A DNA stretch of 64,000 nucleotides, from assembly GCA_958298945.1 (NCBI GenBank), contig OY282605.1, positions 6,037,811 through 6,101,810 of the forward strand, in the 5' to 3' direction. The notes beneath the pieces were generated by a model, which was not told where the DNA came from, made no database searches, and saw only the letters and a list, made by a program, of their open reading frames with translations. The position numbers were made by a program, and so were the translations under genes. This stretch comes from Atherix ibis (Eukaryota; Arthropoda; Insecta; Diptera; Athericidae). This document shows, in pieces, positions 57,798-64,000 of the stretch (the stretch's first letter is position 1; every line of letters begins with the position of its first letter).

Positions 57798-59076
57798 AGG
57801 GTCGTTCAATAAGCCCTTAGAAGAAAAAAAAAAAACTGTTTTTAAAAAAAAAAAAATTTTATTTTTCAACCTAATCTCCTTTTAGCTCTATACACTTTTC
57901 CAACCGTTTTTCCAAAATTTTTATCCCGTCCAAAAAATAGGATTTCGGAAGTTCTGCAAAATACTCATCCGATTGAGCAATGACGTCCTCGTTGGAAGTG
58001 AACCGTCGTCCGCCAAGCCATTTCTTCAGATTGGGGAAAAGAAAATAGTCACTCGGGGCCAATCTGGTGAATAAGCGGGATGCTGCAACAATTCCATTCT
58101 CAATTCCACAATTTTGGCCATGGAAACAGCGCAGGTGTACACACGCGCATTGTCCTGATGCAAGAGGATTTTTTTTCTTCCTCAGATGGGGGAGTTTTTC
58201 TTTGATTTCCTCACTCAACCGTTGCAATAACGACGCGTAATACGCTCCTGTTATTGTTTTTCCTTTTTCCAAGTAGTCGATAAAAATGATGCCCTGCGAA
58301 TCCCAAAAGACCGTGGCCATCACCTTCCCAGCCGATGGCACAGTTTTTGCCTTCTTCGGAGCCCGTTCACCCTTGAAAATCAACTGTGATGACTCTCTCT
58401 TCGTTTCTGGAGTGTAGTAGTGTATCCAGGTTTCGTCCACAGTGACATATCGACGAAGGAATTCGGCAGGATTGCGATGAAAGAGTGCCAACATAGCCTC
58501 AGAGTCCACTACACGATTGCGCTTATTCTCCTCTGAGAGCAAACGCGGCACCCATCTTGCCGAAATTTTTTTCACAGACAATTTTTCATGCAAAATTGAA
58601 GCGACTGTACCTTGTGATATGGCCGTGGCCTCAACTAATTCGGGCACTTTAATTCGCCGATCGTTCAAAATCAGATCGTGGATTTTGTCGATGATTTCAG
58701 GAGTAGACATCTCAACTGGGCGTCCTGAACGATGTTCATCTTTTGTGGATGAACGGCCACGTTTAAATTCATTGACCCAATTGTAAACCGTCGCAAACAC
58801 AGGTGCAGATGTGCCATGAACTGCATCCAACTCGGCTTTGATTTCTTTCGGGCTTAAGCCTTTCAAATGGAGATGTTTGATGACAGCCCTAAACTCGCTT
58901 TTTTCCATTGTTATGCACAAGTAAATGTCGTTAACTTTAATCGACGATAGAAATTGACATACGCTATGGATCGAGCTGAAATTTCCTGTCGATAATGCTT
59001 CTTACATAAAAAAATCTTTACCGACACTACGAGTGCAATTTGTCGGATTTTCTAAGGACTTATTGAACGACCCTCG
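57798..59076 (-). mobile_element. Nearly intact mariner element, 1279 bp
   Basis: 27-bp TIRs at 57798-57824 and 59050-59076 differ at a single position (outer sequence CGAGGGTCGTTCAATAAG), with TA at 57796-57797 and 59077-59078. The insertion sits in copy B of an 829-bp duplication whose copy A preserves the empty target. The transposase occupies the minus strand almost end to end. It is the youngest-looking transposon in the window. Confidence 0.97.
57871..58908 (-). pseudogene. Mariner transposase (DD34D), almost full length with two compensating indels
   Basis: The likely start is MEKSEFRAVIKHLHLKGLSP at 58908; an in-frame ATG lies four codons upstream. Visible parts are the N-terminal paired HTH (ATVYNWVNEFKRGRSS; ISQGTVASILHEKLSV), WVPRLLSEENKRNR, the first aspartate in YVTVDETWIHYYTPETK, GKVMATVFWDSQGIIFIDYL and, after the damaged part, LAPSDYFLFPNLKKWLGGRR (third aspartate). 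Between about 58176 and 58058 the frame is shifted by an extra base in an eight-T run (58169-58176 as printed) and restored by a missing base near 58060. In the other frame this stretch reads LLHQDNARVYTCAVSMAK, with the second aspartate. The C-terminus ends KCIELKGD with TAG where the sister copy has tyrosine (GDYVEK). If the two indels are sequencing errors, the enzyme would be nearly complete. Confidence 0.93.
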
Positions 59077-59139
59077 TATAAACAATTTTTATATCTTATG
59101 CGAAATGATGAAAAGTGGAAAAAAATACAGAACTAATCA

Positions 59140-59600
59140 ACACAAGGGATAGTAGAAAAGTAATGAGACTGTTTTTTCGGTTATATCCCTCTACGAAATA
59201 GTTCCTTTGGGCAACTAGACATCGCTGATGGAGCTCATAATCGCTTTCAGCTTCTCAGTTACACTTCCTTGCATGTTATCGATAACCTGGTGAATAACAA
59301 AAATGTGGTCGTAATGTGATGACGCTAAGAAGCAAGGGGACGATGAGTTTTTTGGGAAGCACAGAAATCCCTATTCCGAAAAAAACGGTTGATAGAGAGG
59401 TGTGACAAGAAGACTTGTTATATAGTGGATCATCCAAGTGTCTGCAATGTCCAGAATTTCTTATATCAACAAATCCTTTTTACAAAGAAACGATCAGTTT
59501 TCAGTACTTCTCGGCTCTCCAAAAATACCCCCCATGCCACCGATAAACTTTTACCCTTGATAAGAAATGCTCCTCATAAGCTCATAAACCTAACTTAAAT
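59140..59600 (-). pseudogene. Internally deleted mariner transposase in the duplicated segment, copy B
   Basis: Paralogue of the remnant at 49690-50180 with the same lesions plus a further deletion of about 45 bp that removes the EIEPRSEW part. The shared lesions show that decay preceded the segment duplication. Confidence 0.7.
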
Positions 59601-59832
59601 TTTGATGGTATATCCTTGCGCCAAATTTTGCTGTTCTATATTTCTAACGGGTTACCAAAAACACAATTTCACTTATTACACTCCATAGAGTTGCGTAGTT
59701 ACCGGACGAGGTATAGGGGGAACTGACGTCTAGGTATATGTAGGGGCAAGCCCACAGTATTGGTAAATCCATCTAAGTAATACCAGCCTCATAACACTGA
59801 GAAAATAAAAAAAATTATAACGAAACGCAGGC

Positions 59833-60250
59833 TCATCAAGTACAAAAAATTACGATGAATAATCCCAGAGTTCTAGTTCCTAAGTCCAAAGAGGTATCAG
59901 TAGAAATTCATTTTGTTGTCTATTACAACCAAATGAACTTCTATTTGTATGAAGTTCATTTTGTTATCTATTATAAGTTAAGTTTAGAACGTTTTTTTAA
60001 GTACAGTCCGAAGAATCGTACTTTAGTGTCATGTGGTATTGCATAACGACGAAGAGTAAAAGTTACGTGGACACTTTTATTATCTTCTTGGTAAACCAGT
60101 TCTGCAAGCTTTGGATGTGGATTTGGAGAGTTTCGGAAGCATGTTGTGAATTATTGCTAGATGCAAAATAGACCGTATCATCAAATACTGACGGTATAAA
60201 TGTTGTAGAGAATAGGGCCAAGTATACATCACTGCGGAACACCAACGAAT
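59833..60250 (-). pseudogene. Jockey-clade reverse transcriptase fragment (minus strand)
   Basis: Minus-strand reading runs SDVYLALFSTTFIPSVFDDT (the F-ADD region reads FDDT), VYFASSNNSQHASETLQIHI, QSLQNWF and, after a shift, SVHVTFTLRRYAIPHDTKVR with FFGLYLKKRSKLN. Further on are LIPLWT and ELELW near 59860. The order matches the palm and thumb of Jockey-type ORF2. About 130 bp near 59905-59965 are disturbed by a duplication and a fold-back. Dead and truncated on both sides. Confidence 0.75.
59931..59961. repeat. 11-bp fold-back with 9-nt loop plus 26-bp direct repeat
   Basis: Arms AAATGAACTTC (59931-59941) and GAAGTTCATTT (59951-59961) are exact reverse complements with a 9-nt loop. The right arm also begins a near-repeat of the sequence at about 59904-59928 (TTCATTTTGTTGTCTATTAC). 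A single piece thus exists twice directly and once, in part, inverted. Confidence 0.85.
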
Positions 60251-60269
60251 ATCGAAAATATTGGATAAT

Positions 60270-61379
60270 TAAAGAATGTCCGCCGTATTACCAGACATCT
60301 GTCAGTGACAAAAGAGTCTCATTACTTTTATACTTCAAAAAATCTTAATTTAAAATTTGGGAACATTTACTTTTATCAGAATTTAAAAGATTGCTCATAA
60401 ATAAAAAGAAATTTTTTACAAAATTTTCAACAGATTCTTTTTATGTCAAATTAATTGTCTTAAAAGGTTGGAGATAAGAAACCCAACCGATTTTATATAT
60501 TTCGATTTATCAAATCCAGAGAACATATTTTTAAAGTGATTTTACTAAATCCACAGAATATACAGAATATTTCACACTCCTGAGTTCCGTATTGTATTGT
60601 TGTGGTTGTATAAGCAAAGGTAAAGGAATTTTTGTGATTGTCATAATGAGGAGAAATTTTCAACCAAAGAATCTTATCTTATTGCACAAAATGAGCATTA
60701 CTTTTTAATGAAGATAAAAATACGAACAAGTTTTTTGGAAATGTAGAAGAGATCAATCAACAAGAGTACCAAACGGAAGACGACAGAAAGTAGCTTTCGT
60801 ATCCGCAGGTTCATCTTGAAGGTATTTGTTTGGTTTTTTGGGGACCTAATCGATCAACCATCCGAATCGCACCATCCGAATCGCATGGTTAGTACAAAGA
60901 ACCGAATTAAAATGACACCACCAAAAAGGAATTATTGAATTCCGACGCGAACGATTGGACTGGCATAAATTTATAAAAATCACCCGTAATCAATTATAAT
61001 GTATCTGATAAAAGCGATATTATGTCGAATGCATGATCGCTTTCAGAGATTCTGTAAAGCGTCATCTGTCATCCGGAGTCCAACCTCAAAGGAAGGTATC
61101 AGCTCCGTTCATTTGGGAGAAATATGAGATGGTCATTTCTCTATAGTCTGACATCATTACGGATCAGGCCAAAATCTACTGCTTTTAATTTTTTAGATTT
61201 TCTGTGATAGAGCGCAGTCGTTCCTGTAGTGCCATCATATATTTTGTGTAGCCCCCGAAAATTAAGTGCGTTCAAGTTGTTCAACAAGACAGAATACCAA
61301 AAAATTGAAACACGTTCGTTCGTATTTAATATTGATGAGGTCCTTTTGTTGATCTCGTATTATTAATGAAGTCGATTAT
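60270..61379. other. Unassigned DNA with a mariner-like terminus
   Basis: At about 60284-60331, GTCAGTGACAAAAGAGTCTC followed by ATTACTTTTA resembles the terminal sequence seen beside the mariner remnant of the duplicated segment (AAAAGTAATGAGACT, 59156-59170, inverted). It is probably an isolated element end. Elsewhere a 14-bp tandem CCATCCGAATCGCA (twice, about 60858-60885) is the only structure noted. Confidence 0.5.
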
Positions 61380-62240
61380 TCAAATTCCACAAGTTGATGT
61401 GCATTTTCGTCCTGAATATAAATTGGGATATCTTCGATTTGAAACCACAATTGAGTTGAAGGTTTTTTTTTTACTAATTATAACATTAGGAAAAAAGATC
61501 CTGTTCTTTGTGAAACAAGATCCTTGATCGATTGTAGTGAAGATAATTTGTACAAAAAAATTGGCAAAGCTTATGGAGAGGGTACTGTTGGTTGATAGAT
61601 ACGGACTACTCCGGAAGGCCATCGGAAGTAGCAGATTACGTCCCGAAAGCAAAAATTGAAGCTGTTCCAAAATGTACAATTCTGGAATTAGCAGTTCATT
61701 GCTCGGTATGCTTTTTGGGTACCACGTGAACTGTCGGAAAGAAGTTACCTCAACTAGAATTCCATTTAACCTGAACAAAAGAGATATTTTCGAGGACTGC
61801 AACTGCAGATGAAAAATTGATTCTTCAACGAAAACGATCATGGTGTCAAGCTTCCAAAGTTGATCACAAAAAAAAGCTATCCATAAGAAGAAGGTTATAT
61901 TGTGTATCTGGCGGTGTTGTAAAGGTATTAATCCTTAGGAGTGCAATATTACCAGATGATTAATGAGGCTAAGAACTGCAGTTAGCTTGAGAAATTACAG
62001 CACAAAAAAATCATGAAAAGGAGAACTATTTAATAAAAAAGGCATGATGAAGACATTTTGAGAGCTTGTGTATCATTAGTGACCCCAAGAAATTTGTGTG
62101 AGATAAATTGGAGCTTCTCAGTCAGAACTTGCACCATCATATTTCCATTTGTTCAGATCTCTGCAAATTTATTGGTGCATTCTTTAATTAATAATAGAAG
62201 TTTTTCAACAAAAAAATGCTTAGAATTTTCTATAGAATAG
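61380..62240 (+). pseudogene. Mariner transposase pseudogene, heavily decayed
   Basis: Landmarks on the plus strand, in order: HFRPEYKLGYLRFE (N-terminal), SGRPSEVADYVPKAKIEAVP with KCTILELAVHCSV (second HTH, 61615-61705), WVPRELSERSYLN (61718) and, after several breaks, LQLQMKN-FFNEND (61800). Near the end, in another frame, SELAPSYFHLFRSLQ (62120-62165) is the third-aspartate block (family PDLAPSDYHLFRSLQ) with the key aspartate replaced by tyrosine. The first and second aspartate blocks cannot be found. The HTH wording (GRPSEVD, ELA) differs from the other lineages in the window, so this is a further mariner subfamily. Confidence 0.72.
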
Positions 62241-62289
62241 AAATTAGGTGACTAACTACTATTTAAGGAGTCCTTCCAAAAATGTTCAA

Positions 62290-62640
62290 TCTTTTTTTTT
62301 ATTGTATAATTTTATGATAAATAATCTTTTGTTATCAGAATCATTGAAATTAAGAGATCCTATTTCCATTTCTTTGTAAGCTTGGTGAATCCACAAATTT
62401 GTCTTATGAAAAGTTGCCACAAGCCTATGAGGAACATTCGTTATTAGGAGCACAAATTTCTCAGTGTCATAAGAAATTTTTTTAGGATCAAGAAGCAGTC
62501 GATATCGACCTCGCGCGGGCCAATTTTCAACATCGGAAACTGTCAACAAAGATTTTTATACAAACGTCCTTGAAAGGCTCAAAAAAAGATATTTGGAAGA
62601 CTGATATTAAACAGCTTGTTACCTATTTGCAAAGAGAAAC
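62290..62640 (+). pseudogene. Internally deleted mariner transposase remnant
   Basis: Plus-strand reading gives KLGESTNLSYEKLPQAYEEH and SLLGAQISQCHKKFF (N-terminal HTH), QEAVDIDLARANFQHRKLST (hinge, decayed), and then directly TVNKDFYTNVLERLKKRYLE (62545-62605), which belongs to the middle of the catalytic domain. The first aspartate and the rest are missing. It is of the lineage found at 17.1, 19.5, 35.3, 49.9 and 59.4 kb, here in the opposite orientation. Confidence 0.68.
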
Positions 62641-62799
62641 AACACATCCCAACCCATCAGTTTGTCTCCAGAACTAAACACTCTAGGTTCACCGAATCAC
62701 TTACGAAGTTGAAATAGATTTGAGGAGAAAAAATTATAAATACAAGCTACATAGAGATCTACCAAAACAATTTCCTGAGATGCTAATACCAAATTGTAT

Positions 62800-63290
62800 A
62801 TTTCAGAGAGGAAATTTAGAGTCAAATACGGACACGAAAACTCAGATCTAAAGAGATTCAAGACTGGGGTACGGCAAGGTAGCATACTTGACCCTATTCT
62901 ATACTTGCTGTATACCAAAGACATTCCACAATAATGTGATATATTATTAGCCACGTTTGCGGATGATGCCGCAATAATAGCCACAAACGCGTGTCTTCTA
63001 AAAGCTACTAGAAATCTACAGATTGCACTTAACGAATTGACTAAACTCTGGCGATTAAAACTAACCGAAACAAAATCAACCCACATCATTTTTACATACC
63101 AAACACAACCAAGTACCTAGCGATGACTAAATATTAAAATAAAAAACGGAGAGCTCAACATAAAATATAGTGAATATTATTGACTGGCTGTTAGGACAAA
63201 ACTCCGAATTAGCAAGTACAGCATATATTTCTCATCTATTAGCAAATATTATACAGCCTGTATGGATCTAAGATATCCAGCTATGCCTAC
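62800..63290 (+). pseudogene. Jockey-clade reverse transcriptase fragment
   Basis: The frame RKFRVKYGHENSDLKRFKTG runs into VRQGSILDPILYLLYTKDIP (RT motif; family GVPQGSVLGPILY), a single stop, then LLATFADDAAIIATNACLLK (intact catalytic FADD), ATRNLQIALNELTKLWRLKL and ETKSTHIIFTYQ. After a break, WLLGQNSELASTAYISHLLA and NIIQPVWI (63185-63270) give the thumb landmarks. It is the best preserved Jockey piece in the window, but lacks the endonuclease, ORF1 and 3' tail. Confidence 0.87.
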
Positions 63291-64000
63291 TCCTTCATTA
63301 CAACCCTGAGATGGAAATGTCGACTAAAGGGGACTACGCCCCACTGCTAACGTAATTATTTCAATCTAATTAATATTGGTCATAATAATGTTAAGGGAGG
63401 TGTTTTTAGGGGCTTGGAGTACCACACTATTAGGAGTGCCAGAAATATACCCTAGTGTCTTTTGAAATTTTCACTTACCCGTTTAGAAAAAAAAATTAAG
63501 CCTCGCTCTTGGACTGATTATGTAGATAATTTTAAAGACAAAAATTAAAATATTAACAACGCAAAAAATACAAATTTTTAAAACAGTTAGTCCAAATTGG
63601 CCTACTCTGTGAAAATTTACTCATGATTGGTCTTATAAATTGTCCTTAGATTATGGAATATATGGATAGACGCCAAGTTGAAGCTATAAAACGGAACTAT
63701 AAAACCTTAAAGCTATGATATTTATGATATACAATTTACTCAAGCTTTAGCTTTAAATTGGAATAGTATATACGCATTGAGTTGTAAAATCATATATTAA
63801 TTAATACTCACTGACATTAGTATCAAAATTCATAAATTCAAAATTATATTTATCTGGGATGTTTGTCAAGTACCATATATAAATTTATTAGTATAATTTT
63901 TAACTATGTAAAAAAATAAAAAAAATTTAAACCCCCCCATCGGAAAATATTAAGGGGACCGTCACTGACACGTCAATCTAGTACCAAATAATCGTCTGTT
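63291..64000. other. A/T-rich DNA with one TIR-like site
   Basis: At 63583-63613, CAGTTAGTCCAAATTGGCCT then ACTCTGTG closely resembles the right end of the element at 54590-56039, so a further copy of that element may end here. Its left end was not found. A C-run is present at about 63933-63939. Nothing else recognised. Confidence 0.5.

Larger units (their letters stand above)
57622..59678. repeat. 829-bp duplicated segment, copy B, split by a mariner
   Basis: The two parts (57622-57797 and 59079-59678) together match copy A at 49428-50256. The break is exactly at a TA, duplicated on both sides of the mariner. The flanks here are ordinary A/T-rich DNA, unlike the satellite around copy A. The right part carries the same internally deleted mariner remnant on the minus strand (about 59140-59600), shorter by about 45 bp near 59500. 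Confidence 0.93.

Noticed and set aside
60720..61180. Possible Tc1-like transposase pieces (IRSPTSKEG, GVQPQRKV)
   Set aside because: Isolated fragments in several frames, no catalytic motif and no TIRs.
61380..61841. A 153-codon minus-strand open frame
   Set aside because: The plus strand of the same DNA carries an ordered series of mariner motifs, so the minus frame is a shadow.

Overview
This is a very A+T-rich eukaryotic window with no convincing host gene. The dense mariner (IS630-Tc1-mariner) wreckage, the R1- and Jockey-clade non-LTR retrotransposon fragments, the long poly-A/T runs and the A4T4-type satellite DNA all suggest an arthropod, most likely an insect and plausibly a dipteran. 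The species cannot be fixed from sequence alone. It reads as a gene-poor intergenic, intronic or heterochromatic stretch in which transposons land, decay and are locally rearranged.

Layout. 0.85-2.4 kb: R1-clade ORF2 fragment with a GC-richer 3' tail and a perfect 26-bp fold-back. 4.8-7.0 kb: a mariner nested inside a second mariner, followed by a DD41D remnant. 8.7-9.7 kb: degenerate ~70-bp tandem repeat. 11.2-12.1 and 24.2-25.8 kb: two relatives of an unidentified modular repeat. 12.7-13.7 kb: non-LTR tail and a DD41D remnant. 16.3-17.2 kb: chimeric mariner with inverted ends plus a second mariner remnant. 19.3-19.8 kb: internally deleted mariner. 26.0-27.2 kb: complete but dead DD41D element with TIRs. 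28.9-30.7 kb: non-LTR tail, a 34-bp fold-back and a Mos1-like mariner. 30.7-33.4 kb: several DD41D pieces. 35.0-36.2 kb: mariner remnant and a 39-bp minisatellite.

40.1-43.2 and 49.2-51.7 kb: arrays of a 27-bp satellite; the second is interrupted by an 829-bp segment. 44.6-46.1 kb: T-rich degenerate repeat. 53.5-54.0, 59.8-60.25 and 62.8-63.3 kb: Jockey-type reverse transcriptase fragments. 54.6-56.1 kb: TIR element whose 3' end is triplicated. 57.6-59.7 kb: second copy of the 829-bp segment, split by a nearly intact 1.28-kb mariner. 61.4-62.6 kb: two further mariner remnants.

No operon-like or pathway-level organisation exists here. The main biology is transposon life history. At least five mariner-type lineages are present, and one has an empty site preserved in a paralogous copy within the window. 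Dead elements repeatedly carry short tandem duplications (14-71 bp) and short inverted duplications, four of which have 8-9-nt loops. That recurring fold-back signature and the homogenised 27-bp satellite are the most unusual signals seen. Long intervening stretches hold only A/T-rich, microsatellite-laden DNA in which I recognise nothing.
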